Notes: a model not told the origin generated them from the letters alone. A stretch of 64,000 nt of DNA from Heterohyrax brucei (GCA_028571685.1 CM053154.1:3679001-3743000), one strand, 5' to 3'; positions 1 through 10,360 are shown, numbered from the stretch's first letter. Numbers and translations are program-made.

Positions 1-520
1 GAGCCTTCTGTCTGTCTGCTCAATCAGGCCTTGCACAGGTTGGCCCTCAATCAATGTGTGTTGCACAGTTATAAGGAGGAGGCACGATCTGGGTTTTTCA
101 ACTGTTTCCTGGCCGGTCCTGTGGTAGCTGCTGTATAATACAACAGGAAGACATTTTCTGCTCCCCTTTTCTCATCTGGGGCATAATGTATTGTTATTTA
201 TTTAACCAGTCCCTACCGTGAAAACGTCATTTAACTTTGGTCTTTTGGGGAGAAACAAACAGCGGTAAATGGTGTTTCCAAGCACACCAACACGTCCTGC
301 GGCTTTGCCTTTGGGACAGAGGATGCGCCTGCGCCACTGTCTCACCTTCTTAAGGCCTGTACCCTTGCTCTTTGCTGCAGAATTTCACAAAATAGAGAGA
401 AAGTCGGTGCCATTTGCATAAACTGTGTTTAACTTTAGGGACGTACACAGATGTACAAGGAAAGGCTTGAACTGGGATACCACCGGATCCAGCAATTCGT
501 CTCAAGATCCTCAGACGAAC
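1..520. other. Unique sequence, no recognised feature
   Basis: I see no interspersed repeat, splice-flanked reading frame or RNA gene here. Open frames are short and unlike any protein I know. It is moderately AT-rich and ends where an L1 3' end begins. Confidence 0.5.
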
Positions 521-524
521 CCAC

Positions 525-708
525 CTAGGGTCAAGGACTAGAAGGCAGAGCAGACAGGAAAGCTGGCCGTGTGGAACCCAAGGCAGAGGAGGGGATAACC
601 TTGACAGGCTGTGGAGTTGGCAACAGATGTCACAAAACAATGTGTGTTAATTGTTTGATGAGAAACTAACTTGCTCTGTAAACCTTTATCTAAAGCACTC
701 TGAGTGTG
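525..708 (+). mobile_element. L1 LINE 3' end, truncated
   Basis: The stretch ends with the 3' UTR signature of afrotherian L1s: an ACAATGTGTGT motif, then a TGATGAGAAACTAACTTG block, then TAAAGCACT. The same series occurs in the L1 ends at 15.7 and 17.2 kb. The usual AATAAA and poly(A) are missing because a TG-rich tract and a mariner derivative follow directly. Family assignment is from memory. Confidence 0.6.
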
Positions 709-726
709 TATGTATACGGACACGCA

Positions 727-1293
727 AAGGACTACCAGCTAAGTTTGTGAACTCATCCCAGAAAGTGACACATACCTCACTGCTCAATATCACTGTGGTC
801 ACCTTCGAAGTACTGCTCTTAGGAAGCTGTGCACCGGCACCAGCACCTAGTCCACCCACTCTTCAAAGCAATTTTGGAACTCTTTTTCTGGAATGGCCAT
901 CACAGCTGTTAGTCGTATTACTGTTGATGCCTTGAATGTCATCAGAATGTCTTCCTTTCAATATTTGCTTTACCTTCAGGTAAAGAAAAAAGTCACTGGG
1001 GGCCAGAACAGGTGAGCAGGGAGGGTGTTCCAATGCAGTTATTTGTTTACTGGCTAAAAACTCCCTCACAGACAACCATACAATTAAGTTCGTGAACTTG
1101 CCACCGTGCCACCTCGGGCAATGGCCATTCCAGAAAGAGCTTCAAAATTTCTTTGAAGGGCAGACTAGGCACTGGCATAGCTTCCCAAGGAGGGTACATC
1201 AAAGGTGACCGCAGCGATACTCGGCAACGAGGTATGTAGCACTTAGAACAACTAAGTTCACAGACTTCATTGTCAGACCTTGTATAATGAGAC
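727..1293 (-). mobile_element. Foldback mariner derivative, copy 1
   Basis: Two mariner fragments are joined in opposite orientation. The long arm (748-1075) reads antisense and encodes the transposase C-terminal block SVREFLASKQI through APSDFFLYLK. It meets an internal 5' terminal repeat (AATTAAGTTCGTGAACTTGC at 1082-1101). The short arm (about 1121-1293) then reads sense through the same transposase C-terminus to a second 3' terminal repeat. The outer ends are therefore inverted copies of the same mariner end, which could fold into a long hairpin. It has no intact transposase, so it is non-autonomous. Copies 2 (21.6 kb) and 3 (30.0 kb) have the same internal breakpoints; this copy lies in the opposite orientation to them. 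Confidence 0.75.
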
Positions 1294-1309
1294 TAGTGTG
1301 TAACGTAAA

Positions 1310-1615
1310 AGGCTGCCTGGTAAAAATTGGAAACAGCATCAATGTCCCAAGTAGATATTTGGTTCCATAAAGAGGATGTAGCCACAGAACAGAATGTATG
1401 CAGTCATTAAAGGTAACAGACTGTGCATGTATATGGTACGCATTACTGCATTTATGAAAATATACACGTTCTCCTTCTTTATCATCTTCCCATCTGACAT
1501 TTTGCATTTAATGCAATAGTAAAAAAAAGATCTAGGATCTGACTATTTTATGCATTGACGATGTACATCTGGCAGTAATAAATGCCCAGGTGAGGGGCGA
1601 GAGTAACCCTGGCCT
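1310..1615 (+). mobile_element. L1 LINE 3' UTR relic
   Basis: AAAATTGGAAACAGCATCAA followed by a CAGTCATTAAAGG block matches the sense strand of old mammalian L1 3' UTRs, in the part with the typical 'GGAAACAACCTAAATG ... GCAGCCATTAAA' order. It is diverged and has no coding capacity. Confidence 0.55.
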
Positions 1616-1619
1616 CCGT

Positions 1620-1800
1620 GGTTAAGGTTGTGTGTCAACCTGACTGGGTGGTTTGCCAGTTATGTAATGATGTAATTGTCTTCCATTTTGTGATCTAATG
1701 TGGTCATCCTCCATTTTTGCATAGCTCCAATTTTATAGCGACCTGATCTTTAGAATGTAACCATGTTGACAAGTCAGGAGAAGGTGTGTTATGTTTTTGT
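1620..1800 (+). mobile_element. LTR-like relic (head of the family at 62.6 kb)
   Basis: GTTGTGTGTCAACCTGACTG resembles the start of the LTR at 62.6 kb (GTGTGTCCACTTGGCTGG) and is followed by the same kind of GTGGTCATCCTCCATTTTTG stretch. Only the 5' part can be recognised. I cannot place it in a named family. Confidence 0.4.
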
Positions 1801-1857
1801 TAAAGGAATCCTTCACTATATAACATTTAATAGAAAAAAGTTACAAAACATCATGCC

Positions 1858-2040
1858 GAGAATGACTCTTTTGTCTCAAATATGTATTAGCATGTGTGCA
1901 TACATGCGTATGAAGGCCTGAAAGATAGATGTATGTTAGAATGTTCATTATGGTATTTTTCTTTTTTACTTATCTGTATTTTACAATGTTTCTACAAAAA
2001 CAGAAAGTAAATGTGTACTAGTATTTCTAACAGGGGACAT
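1858..2040 (+). mobile_element. L1 LINE 3' end
   Basis: The run TTACTTATCTGTATTTTACA, then TTTCTACAAAAACAGAAAGT, is the usual tail of old L1 3' UTRs just before the poly(A). It probably continues the element at 1.31 kb, with the LTR-like piece between them. Confidence 0.45.
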
Positions 2041-2044
2041 AGAA

Positions 2045-2190
2045 TGGAGCCCTGGTGTTGCAGTGGTTAAGAGCTCATGAGCTGATGAAAAGATTGGCCA
2101 TTTGAATTTACCCGTCGTTCTTGGGAAACCCTGTGGGGCAGTTCTCCTCTGTCCTATAGGTTCACTATGAGTCATACAAAGTAAGTACGT
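2045..2190 (+). repeat. AfroSINE copy
   Basis: The head GAGCCCTGGTGTTGCAGTGG carries a tRNA-like A box. The body GGAAACCCTGTGGGGCAG and the tail GTTCACTATGAGTCAT follow in the usual order. Box B is degraded. Confidence 0.8.
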
Positions 2191-2195
2191 ACTAA

Positions 2196-2286
2196 CAGGC
2201 GCTCCTTAGAAACTCTGTGGAGCAGTTCTACTCTGACATCTAGGGTTGCTACGAGTTGGACATGACTCCACAGCTGTGGGTTTTAG
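2196..2286 (+). repeat. AfroSINE, 3' half only
   Basis: It starts at GGCGCTCCTTAGAAACTC and runs through the body to CATGACTCCACAGC. The tRNA-like head is absent. It directly follows another copy in the same orientation, so it may be an internal duplication or a separate truncated insertion. Confidence 0.7.
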
Positions 2287-2432
2287 TGTAAAAATATATA
2301 AAGAAATTTAAAAGGCTTGACTAAGAAGTGTCCGAGGTTTCATTAGCAGCACACCCCTGGAAGGTGCTGGCTGAGTGAAGGGGCTTTACTTACAGCAGCC
2401 AGGTACGTCGTGCCAGTTCCCCAAGACTGAGC

Positions 2433-2510
2433 AGAAGAAGCCACGCCAAGTGCCGTCGAGCTGGATCCGCCTCATGGCGACCCTAGGGACCAGGGTAGAA
2501 CTGACCCCCA
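2433..2510 (-). repeat. AfroSINE fragment, antisense tail
   Basis: GCCAAGTGCCGTCGAGCTGG is the reverse complement of the SINE tail. It is followed by CTCATGGCGACCC and AGGGTAGAACTG in antisense order. Only the 3' part is present. Confidence 0.65.
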
Positions 2511-2605
2511 GAGTAAAAGAAGGACACGACAAAACTGTATCTTTTCCTCAGCCTTGTGCCCTATTTCCAATCCAGTGCATTGCTTTATGCCTTCTTTCTG
2601 TAAGG

Positions 2606-2766
2606 AGGAAACCCTAGTGGCGTAGTAGTTTTAAGTGCTAAGGCTGCCAACCATAAGGTCGGCAGTTCAAACCCACCAGGTGCTTCTTAGAAACTGTGAG
2701 GCAGTTGTCCTCTGTCTATAGGGTCACTATGAGTTGGAATTGACTCAGTGGCAGTGGGTTTGCTTA
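2606..2766 (+). repeat. AfroSINE, near full length
   Basis: A complete order is visible: ACCCTAGTGGCGTAGTAG head, GGTCGGCAGTTCAAACCC box-B region, CTGTCTATAGGGTCACTATG body, and a tail ending in GTGGGTTTGCTT. It is one of the better preserved copies. Confidence 0.88.
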
Positions 2767-3012
2767 GGTCCTGTGGGGAGCTTCTTCAAAGACCACCCTT
2801 GCTGTCTGCATATCCTCAGCGCCCTGAGTGAACCGCCCTGCTGCGATCTCAACTGCACTCAACATTAGCCTTCCCAAGGGCTTTCTGTGGACTCAGCAAA
2901 GCCTCTGTTAGGCCACCCTCTTGGAGGCTGACAGTGGCCATTGCATTTCTGGGTTTCAGAGCTTTTCCCTTCGGGTCTTTGTGATGACTGTCACGGAAAC
3001 AACGGTTATTTT

Positions 3013-3207
3013 TGTTGTTGGCTTGTGACTTAGGAGATTCTATGTGTTGCGAGGTAGAACTGCCCCATAGGGTTTTCTCAGCTACAATCCTCAAGAAAGC
3101 AGTTGACCAGGCTTCTCTTCTGCTGTGCCGCGGCATCGGTTCTAATGGCCAACCTTCTGGTCCCAGCTGTGTGCACGCCGTTTGTGCCACCAGGGACATT
3201 AGATGTT
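3013..3207 (-). repeat. AfroSINE, long form, antisense
   Basis: GTAGAACTGCCCCATAGGGT is followed by TTTTCTCAGCTACAATC. The antisense box-B region and GCCACCAGGGACA head close it at about 3205. This is the longer subtype, with a middle block absent from the short copies. Confidence 0.8.
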
Positions 3208-3209
3208 GT

Positions 3210-3655
3210 TGACTACTGTCAAGAGGTCACGGCTAAGTCTTCACGCTTGCTTCAGAGTGCTGCGATGACTCACACATTCTTGCAACTGGCCTTGATTTTA
3301 AAAGCAACATTTTTAAAAATTGTAATGTATTTGTTCTTTGTAGAAAATTTGTGAACTGTAGAAAAGCATGAAGAAGCATAAAACCAGCGCCCAGAGGAAA
3401 CCAGTGCATCGTTCTTCCCTAGGGATCTGCAAGACTTTCCTAGAATGTGGCCTGGTTGGTGAGGGCTGCCCTGGCCACCCAGCTCAGAGCTCCCCCCTCA
3501 CTCTCTGTACCTCTTCTTCCTAGCGTCCACCTCCTGAAGGACAACGTGTTCATCTGGTCATTCTCTCTAATGAGTAGAACAGAGGCATTAGAGCAGGAAC
3601 TTTGGTTTGTCATGTCCTTGTTTATCATTTTGCTTTGAGATAGTAGGTGAAGCTT
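3210..3655. other. Unique sequence
   Basis: No repeat or gene recognised. Short open frames on both strands overlap at 3.44-3.64 kb, as expected by chance. Confidence 0.4.
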
Positions 3656-3659
3656 AGGC

Positions 3660-4265
3660 CTGCATTTCTCAAAGTGCTATCTGGGGCCCCCCTGGACATC
3701 TCAAGACCTTTTCAGACGTCTTTGAGGTGAAAACTCTTCTTAGCACCAGGTCAGAGCTAGCTTCAAAACAACCAAGATGTTGTTTGGCTTTTTCACTTTC
3801 TTTCTCTCCTGAGCATAGAGTGGAATTTTCCAGAGTCTACATGAAGTGTGATATCACAACAAATTGAACACAGAAGCAAATATGGAATCCAGCTGTCTTC
3901 TATTAAGTAGGGCTTACAGAGATTTGCAAAAATGCAAAGCAAGGCCACTCTTTCCACTAAATATTTTTTGTTTGGGAGAACATAGTTATTTTTCACAAAA
4001 ATACACATGTTCTTTGTATTCACATGTTATGGATTATTATTTTCTTTTATTGCATTTCTTTTAAATCATCTATTAAAAATGCAATTATTCCGTTATTCTT
4101 TTTAAAATAAATCAATGAATAAACATTTTCAAATTGTCTGTTTCAATTTCAATGTTGCAAATCTCCATAGAAATAACTCCTTGTAAATAAAAATTCATTT
4201 TGGTCCTCTAGAATTTTTAAGTGTAAAGGGGTCCTGAGACAAAAAAGTTTGGAAACTCTTGTCCT
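3660..4265 (+). mobile_element. hAT-type DNA transposon relic
   Basis: Ends resemble hAT-Charlie/MER termini: CATTTCTCAAAGTGCTATCT at 3664 and AAAAAGTTTGGAAACTCTTG near 4243. Between them lies a piece of transposase C-terminus. It reads RLNTEANM then SSCLLLSRAYRDLQKC in diverged form, close to the hAT motif with 'LNAEADMRIQLSS' as I remember it. AT-rich 3' sequence follows. The element is internally deleted and not functional. The exact MER/Charlie name would need a library search. Confidence 0.6.
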
Positions 4266-4269
4266 GAAG

Positions 4270-5080
4270 CTCAGTAAATACTTTTAAAGCAAACAGATGA
4301 ATGCCTCAATTGAAGCTATTATTTTGATGTTATTTCCAGTTTTTTGAATTTTTTTATTTTAGTAAATGCGTACGTAACATTTACCATGTTAGTATTTTTA
4401 ATGTGAAAAATTTTATATGTGTTTAAAATTGTATGATTTCATATTTCGTTTCGTTTCATTTAACATGCTAACTTAAGCATATTATCATATTATTAAAAAT
4501 TCTACAAATGACATTTGAATAGCAGTCTATCTAGTACAGTGATTATAAATCACAAAAAAACCATAGGGAGCATAATAATGGTCTTGGGTGCTTTAAAAGT
4601 TGTATTGACATTTATGGCTGGAGTCTGGTCATTTTCAGGCTCTTGCTGTATTGTCAAATTACTTCCTCTAAAAGTATGACCAAGTCACATTTCTGTGAAC
4701 AGCATATGAGAGTGCCAAATGCGTCACCACTGTCCACATCATTTTCATGAAGAATCGTGTGTCATTTTTGTTTTGATGGATACTTACTTAGTTCTCTATG
4801 TTAGTTGCCTCATATGTGTTTGGAGAAGTTCTGTCCCTGCTTGGGTGACTTACCTACCTGTGCACTTTAGTAAGTCCCTCACAAGGTTCACTTTTGGTGG
4901 CTTCATTTCCTCTCTAAGTATCCGTAGTGGATGCATCTCTAGAGCTCAGCCACTGAAACCATCCTCCTGGTTTCTCATACTCTGGTTTTAATGTGGAGCA
5001 CTGCAGCAGGTGGCTCACTCCCAGTCTGCCTTGCTGTGTTGTACCCCTTAAATCAGTGTGTTTTTAGCCTAGAATACTGT
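4270..5080. other. AT-rich sequence with probable old L1 piece
   Basis: The first half is AT-rich with no identifiable unit. Around 4600-4760, the segment containing ACAGCATATGAGAGTGCCAA resembles the antisense strand of an L1 3' UTR ('AGCAGTGTATGAGAGTGCC'). A 90-aa open frame at 4719-4991 has no protein features that I can recognise. Confidence 0.35.
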
Positions 5081-5084
5081 TATT

Positions 5085-5525
5085 GCCAGGCTCCCGGGAG
5101 TTGGTTCCAACAGTGGTAACCCCGTGTGTCACACTACAAAATATTGCCCAATACAGCACTATCCTCAAAATCATTGCTACGTTTGAGCCCACTGTTGCAG
5201 CCACTGTGTCCATCCAGCTCTCTGAGGTCCTTCCTCTTTTTCACTGAGCCTCTACTTTACCAAGTGGGATGACCTTCTACAGGAATTGATCCCTTCTGAT
5301 AACATATCCAAGGTAACCAAGACAAAGTCTCATCATAATCTCTTCTAGGAAGGATTCTGGCTCTATTTCCTCTAAGGCAGATTCGTTTGTGCTCCTGGTA
5401 GTCCACGGTGTGTTCAAAGTTCTTTATTAACACCACAATTCAAATGCATCATTTCTTCTCCTGGCATCTTTTCTCATCTTTTACACGCATGTGGGGAAGT
5501 TGTAAACATCATGGCTACTTAGTAG
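5085..5525 (-). mobile_element. RTE/BovB LINE 3' fragment, antisense
   Basis: The antisense order of RTE landmarks is intact: GTTGCAGCCACTGTGTCCAT, TTTTTCACTGAGCCTCTACT, ACCAAGTGGGATGACCTTCT, AACATATCCAAGG, then CACGGTGTGTTC. The same order recurs at 23.7, 32.5 and 34.5 kb. These encode the region after the reverse transcriptase, broken by many stops. Confidence 0.8.
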
Positions 5526-5529
5526 AACT

Positions 5530-5868
5530 CAGGAAACCACCAACTGAGCCAGTGACCACATGGTGTTCCATCAGCCCATTTCTAACCCTCCCCAACGTCC
5601 TTCTAGGACTCCCCAGTCAGGCATTAGGGCTGCCCTTAAAACACATAGAGGTCATAGCCAGTATAGAACTCACCCACAAACAGGGACCCAAGACAGAGGA
5701 GGGATACAAACAAGCACAAGATGTGGGGAAGCATTGAACTTCACTAGAGGGAACTGAGCGAAGACAACTAAACCTCCAGAAGCCATTTTCACTCACACGG
5801 TAAGCAAAAACTACACAGATGACGACTCTCCATGTTCTCAAGGGTGACGAGGGACAGATGCTGAGAAT
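5530..5868. other. Unique sequence
   Basis: No repeat or RNA gene recognised. A 109-aa open frame (5408-5737) starts inside the antisense RTE, so it is not a gene candidate. Confidence 0.4.
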
Positions 5869-5869
5869 A

Positions 5870-6238
5870 AAACAGGCAATTCCCTGGAAGGCAATCTGGC
5901 AGTATATATTAGCAGCCCTTTTGCATTCCTTGGATGCTGTGATTTAATTTCTTGGTATTTACTATTCTACAGTAATGCTAAGGGCCACAGGTCAGACTTG
6001 CGTTTGTGAAGATGCTACTTGTCGTACTATTCCTAACAGAGAAAAACGAAAAGCACAGCAAAGCGGCGTCGGGAGGTGAAGTCTGAGACAGGAATAAGAT
6101 AGAGTGTTACGCTGTTCATTTCTTATCTTCAAAGTTATTTTCTGATAATTTTTAATATCATGAGAAAGCTCTTTTAACATAGATATTAAAACAATTCAAA
6201 CCTATACATGTCATTTTCTCAATTATGTAAATACCTGT
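5870..6238 (+). mobile_element. L1 LINE 3' UTR relic
   Basis: GAAGGCAATCTGGCAGTATA, a TTTTGCATTCC stretch and TTCTACAGTAATGCTA follow the sense order of old L1 3' UTRs ('CTGGAGGACAATTTGGC ... CTACAGATATACTC'). It is heavily diverged. Confidence 0.45.
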
Positions 6239-6240
6239 TG

Positions 6241-6575
6241 TTATAGGTTGAATTGCTTCCCCCCCCATATGTGTTTAAATCCTAATCTCTATGCCTGTGG
6301 TTATAGAAACTCATTTGGGAATGGTTATCTTTGTTGCGTTAATGAGTGAAGATTAGTGTAGGGTGTGCCTGGAGTCAATCTCTTCTGAGACAAACAAACA
6401 AGCCCATTGCTATGAAGTCTGGTTTGACTCATCACAACCCTAGAGGTTAGAGTTGAACTGCTATAGAGTTTCCAAGGAGCGCCTGGTGGATTTGAACTGC
6501 TGACCGTTTGATTAGCAGATGTAGCAGTTAACCCACTACACAACCAGGGTTTCCAGTCTCTTTTGAGAAACAACC
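6241..6575 (+). mobile_element. MaLR-like LTR, 5' part, split by a SINE
   Basis: TTATAGGTTGAATTGCTTCC, a C-run, then AAATCCTAATCTCTATGCCT and AGTGTAGGGTGTGCC match the start of MaLR-type LTRs ('TGTTATGGATTGAATTGTGTCC'). An antisense AfroSINE sits at 6396-6556. The segments TCTCTTCTGAGA (6379) and TCTCTTTTGAGA (6557) on either side are its target-site duplication. The 3' part of the LTR is missing. Confidence 0.65.
6396..6556 (-). repeat. AfroSINE, antisense, inserted in an LTR
   Basis: CTATAGAGTTTCCAAGGAGC, then the antisense box-B segment GGATTTGAACTGCTGACCG and a terminal ACAACCAGGGTTTCC. It is nearly complete. An imperfect direct repeat of at least 12 bp flanks it (one mismatch). Confidence 0.85.
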
Positions 6576-6579
6576 CAAG

Positions 6580-6637
6580 AACAAACCCACTGCCACTGAG
6601 TCATTTCTGACTCCTAGCAATCCTACAAGATACAGTA
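6580..6637 (-). repeat. AfroSINE fragment, antisense
   Basis: ACCCACTGCCACTGAGTCAT followed by ACTCCTAGCAATCCTACAAG is the antisense tail of the SINE. It is cut off at a TA dinucleotide where a mariner begins. Confidence 0.65.
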
Positions 6638-6638
6638 T

Positions 6639-7926
6639 AAGGTCTGTCAAATAAGTGCATAGACTCATCCTAGAAAAAGTACTACATATGACATTGCTGA
6701 GTATCACTTAAAGTCATCTTTGAAGTACTCCCCTTGGGAAACTGTACACTGACACCAGCACCTAGTTGACCTTTCAAAGCAATTTTGGAATGCTTTTTCT
6801 GGAAGGGCCGTCAGAGCTGTCATCGTATTCCCCTTGATGTTCTGAAGGTCATCAAAATGTCTTCCTTTCTATATTTTCTTTATCTTCAGATAAATAAAAA
6901 AGTCACTGGGGGCCAGATCAGGTGAGTAGGGAGAGTGTTCCAACACAGTTATTTGTTTACTGGCTAAAAACTCCCTCACTGACAGTGACGTGTGAGCTGG
7001 TGCATTGTTGTGATGCAAGAGTCAGGAGTTGCTGGCGAAAAGTTCAGGTCGTTTTTGTCTAACTTTTTCATGGAGCCTTTTGAGCACTTCCAGATAGTAA
7101 AACCTGTTTAACTGTTGGTCCAGTTGGTACAAATTCATAACGAACAATCCCTATGATAATAAAAAGGTTAGCAATATTGTTTTGACTCTTGATTTGCACT
7201 GATGGACCTTTTTTGGTCCTAAAGACTTGGCTGACTTCCATGATGCACTTGGGTGCTTTGTTTCAGGGTCGTGTTGGTACACTCATGTTTCATCACCAGT
7301 GATAACACAGCCCCAAACATCATCTTGCTCTTGGCAAACTTGAACTCTCCTTTGTTTTTATTTGTTGGTGAGCTCTTGTGGTACCATTTTTGCACACACC
7401 TTTCTTAATGCCAAGATTTTCGGTTAAGATTCTTCTGTTTCTTGATGTTTACTTGGTCTGCTATGTTTCTCAGTCAGCTGCTGACTTTGACTCGCAATCT
7501 GATGAATTTTTGCAATGTTTTCTTTAGTTCTGCTCGTTACTGGCCTTCCTGACCTGTGTTCATCAGTATTGCTTTCTCTCCCCCACAAAAATGTTTCATC
7601 GGTTTATACTCTGCTATTTTCTTCATGACATTATCCTCGTAAAATTGTACTAGCATGTCCCTGATTTCATTTCCACTCTTGCCAAGTTTAACAAGACCTT
7701 TAGTGTTTGCTCTTTGCTCATTCCAGCTGACAGTCTCACAGTGGCACACAAAAACATGCAACAACAATAATGAATGCCACTCAGCAAGACACTGTCGCAT
7801 ATCGACACAAACACAGCTGTGAGACACTGACATGCCAAGATTATGAAAGCTTACCGAGTTGTTTGTACAGTGCTGCCAATGTAAATGCATGGCGGCAAGT
7901 TCGTGAATGTAATTGTCAGAACTCAT
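6639..7926 (-). mobile_element. Near-full-length mariner transposon, decayed
   Basis: This is a cut-and-paste transposon of the Tc1/mariner class, about 1.29 kb, the usual size. Inverted ends are recognisable: AAGGTCTGTCAAATAAGTGC at 6639, and AGTTCGTGAATGTAATTGTC at 7899-7918, which matches as reverse complement. On the minus strand, the N-terminal part at 7540-7740 gives EQRANTKGLVKLGK and MLVQFYEDNVMKKI, like the mariner DNA-binding domain. The C-terminal catalytic part near 6890-6975 gives SPYSPDLAPSDFF, the typical segment around the last catalytic residues. Frameshifts and stops break the frame, so it is inactive. It lies directly after an antisense SINE fragment that ends in TA, which fits the TA target preference. 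Confidence 0.88.
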
Positions 7927-7939
7927 ATACATACATTTT

Positions 7940-8005
7940 TTCTTTGGGTTTCTATGCCATGAATCAGACCCAACTCGACGGCACTTGGCTTTGGCTTGTG
8001 TTTCT
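7940..8005 (+). repeat. AfroSINE tail fragment
   Basis: The segment TTCTATGCCATGAATCAG then CCCAACTCGACGGCACTTGG is the sense 3' end of the SINE or of its RTE partner. The head is absent. Confidence 0.6.
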
Positions 8006-8007
8006 AT

Positions 8008-8365
8008 AATTAAGATTTTCTTTCCTGGTTTAAGTTTAAAATATGTCTGCAAAAAAAAAAAAAAAAACACCCAAAACAACAAAAGAAGTAGAAAAAAATT
8101 TTAAGGTTTAGGAAAGGATTTGCGTGAAAAGTGTCACCTAGTTTGGTAATTGACATTAAACTAGGAACCAAATTGTAGTTAAAGGGTCTTGGGTGAGTTG
8201 AAGGGTGGGTTGGAGGGGAAATGAACTCTGGGCAGGAAAAGTAGGATGTGTAGAGACTTAGAGGTGACAGTAGTCTATGGTGATGGGCAGGGTGGGGTGA
8301 TGGGGCTCTGCATGGGTGCTCACAGAGTGTGAGCTGGGCTGCAGACCACCTGGGAACAACACAGA
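8008..8365. other. Unique sequence with an A-run
   Basis: An A17 homopolymer at about 8051-8067 may be the tail of the preceding SINE/RTE end. The remainder has no recognised repeat or gene. Confidence 0.4.
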
Positions 8366-8366
8366 A

Positions 8367-8590
8367 CAGGGGTCACTAAACTACAGCTCATTGGCCAAAT
8401 CCATCCCATCACTTCTTTTTGTAAATAAAATTCTATTGAATACAGCCAGGTCTGTTTGTTTATATATTGTCTATGGCTGATTTTGTGCCAAGTTGGCTGA
8501 GTTCAGTTGTTGGGGTAGAAACAGTGTATCCCACGAAGCGTAAGATACGTACTATCTGGTGCTTTGCTAAAAATGCCTGTTGATGCCTAG
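8367..8590 (+). mobile_element. Non-autonomous hAT transposon (MER type)
   Basis: It begins CAGGGGTCACTAAACTAC and contains TTTTTGTAAATAAAATTCTA, ATATATTGTCTATGGCTG and TACTATCTGGTGCTTTGC. This is the order of the common mammalian element starting 'CAGGGGTCGGCAAACT'. The right end is degraded. About 220 bp is normal for this MITE. Confidence 0.7.
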
Positions 8591-8599
8591 AATAATCTA

Positions 8600-9135
8600 G
8601 AAAAGAATCTAGAGATAACCTGGGATGTTAGCTAAAGGGAATGAGAGGCCACTGACTGATTTTAGGAAGGAGACTGGTCAGAACAGGTTTATACCTTGGC
8701 AAGACTTCTCTGGCTGACATGCAGAGCAGGTGGGACCGGCCCAGCAGGAGTCAGGGGTCGGGCGAACGTCGAGGGTCAGGAGAGAGAAGCTGGTAGCCTG
8801 CATCAGAGCAGCAGCCGTGGGCGTGCAGAACAACGGGTGGCCTGAGGAGAGCTTTGGTATCTATAAGTGCCGGACTAACCACATGTGTGGGGTCCTAGCT
8901 TAGATAAGCAGATGGATGGTGCGGCCATGGACACAGGGGGAAGAGCTGGTCTTGGGGGTGGGCCTGACGTCTCCAGTTGGTTGTATTACTGTTGAAGATC
9001 CTGATCAAGGAGAAATGTCCAGAGGCACTGGCCCAGAATGTCAGGTGTATGTCTAATGTGGAACTGACCAGCTTGCTGGTCAGTTGGATGTCCCACAGTC
9101 ACTAGTGCTGCAGAGATTTCAGACACAGTGTACCC
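8600..9135 (+). mobile_element. Ancient interspersed repeat, class uncertain
   Basis: GGCCACTGACTGATTTTAGG, AGACTTCTCTGGCTGAC, GATGGATGGTGCGGCCATGG and GTCAGTTGGATGTCCCAC follow the order of an old mammalian repeat I remember ('GAAGCCACTGAAGGGTTTTAAG ... GATCACTCTGGCTGC'). I am not sure whether it is an LTR or another class. Confidence 0.35.
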
Positions 9136-9136
9136 T

Positions 9137-9456
9137 TTGGATCTGGCCACTAATAGGTTCCCGGTGCCTTGGCAAGATCTGAGAGTGCTGAAGCAAGTGC
9201 TGAAACCTGGCCTTCACTGTTTGTCTTATCTTGTGGGTCTTGTTCTTTGTCTACGTGGGTGTTGAGCTACAGGCCTCAGACTGTTAACCAAGTCTGGTGG
9301 TCAACAGGGTTAGCACACCAGAGGGACATGGGATAGGCCTGAATAACTTGGGCAGCTGGGCTGCTGGTGGTTTTGCTGGTGTGAGAGACAACCTAAGGAG
9401 GGAACCAGGTACCACTGGGCCTGTTCCAAACATAAGGAGATTACCACGTCAGCAGT
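9137..9456. other. Unique sequence
   Basis: Nothing recognised. No splice-flanked or long open reading frame. Confidence 0.35.
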
Positions 9457-9457
9457 G

Positions 9458-9655
9458 GTGTTGTTGTTGAGTGCTGTTGGGAAACTTCTGACTCACAGAG
9501 ACCCCATGTGACAGAGCCCATGGGGTGTCTTTGGCTGTAATCTTTGCAGAAACTGGTAGCCAGGTGTTTGCTCCCGCAGAGTAGGGTGGATTCGAACCAT
9601 CCTAACCTTTAGGTTGGCAGCCTGGAGCTTCACCACTTTTTAACCAAGAATTCTC
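9458..9655 (-). repeat. AfroSINE, long form, antisense
   Basis: TTGTTGTTGAGTGCTGTTGG opens it, then CTGTAATCTTTGCAGAAAC, and the antisense box-B segment GGTGGATTCGAACCATCC. TTTTTAACCAAGAATTCT ends it. The TTGTTGTT start is the reverse complement of the AACAACAA tail that this SINE shares with RTE. Confidence 0.82.
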
Positions 9656-9692
9656 ATGCCAGGAATAGAGTGATTGTATTTTGAATCTACAG

Positions 9693-9900
9693 ATCTGTGC
9701 CGTCTGACAAAACTGTCCACCATGACAGATAATCTCTGTGGCTGTGCCATCCACCTCAGTCCCCCTGGGCCACCTGAGGCTACTGAGTCCTTGAAATGTG
9801 GCCGGTGCCAGAGCTTACAAGTGATCTGGTTTTGAGTAATTCAAGTTTATACTTAAATAGCCATCTGTGACTAGTGCCCACTGTTTGGTACAACACAGGT
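9693..9900 (+). mobile_element. Ancient hAT/MER relic
   Basis: GGCTACTGAGTCCTTGAAAT and GTGGCCGGTGCC match the old mammalian repeat with 'GGCTATTGAGCACTTGAAATGTGGCTAG'. A later TGACTAGTGCCCACTGTTTGG agrees with its far end. It is strongly diverged. Confidence 0.45.
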
Positions 9901-10124
9901 ACAGATAATACTTGTTGGGTGAGAACTGAGAATAAGAATTATAGTCTTAATAGGAGCTCTGAGCATGAAAGAGTTTCAAGGGGAGGATGCATCGTATCAC
10001 AGAGAAGTGTTAACTCTTGTCTCCCTTCCTTGAGAATTCACGTAGAAACCAGAACCAGAATTCAGCTCCAGGGACAGTGCTGGGACAGGGCTGTCGACTG
10101 GAAACACAAAATCACAGGACTCCC

Positions 10125-10290
10125 AGTCAGTCTGAGTTTCAGATCAATATCAAATAAACATTTTTTGGTATAAATGTATCCCAAGTGCTTATACTAAACT
10201 CTAAGTAAAATAGTGGCCTATACTTCAACTAGCAAATGATGTCTGCTTTCTCTGATACTCTATTTTAACTGGGTGTCCTTTTCAATGTGG
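10125..10290 (+). mobile_element. Ancient mammalian repeat relic
   Basis: GTTTCAGATCAATATCAAAT, TTTGGTATAAATGTATCCCA and a final TTTTAACTGGGTGTCCTTTT are recognisable landmarks of an old, partly palindromic mammalian repeat ('AAATTTAACTGGGCATCCTG'). I do not recall its name with certainty. Confidence 0.45.
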
Positions 10291-10360
10291 CAATCCAAGG
10301 CCAGGCAGAGTTAGCAGAGAAGGCCACGTCCTTGACCCTTAGTGGGCCTAGAGAGGAAAA

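Noticed and set aside
7537..8082. 181-codon minus-strand frame as a possible host gene
   Set aside because: Its C-terminal part is mariner transposase N-terminus (MLVQFYEDNVMKKI); the N-terminal part is translated SINE tail and an A/T run. It is a mobile-element relic.
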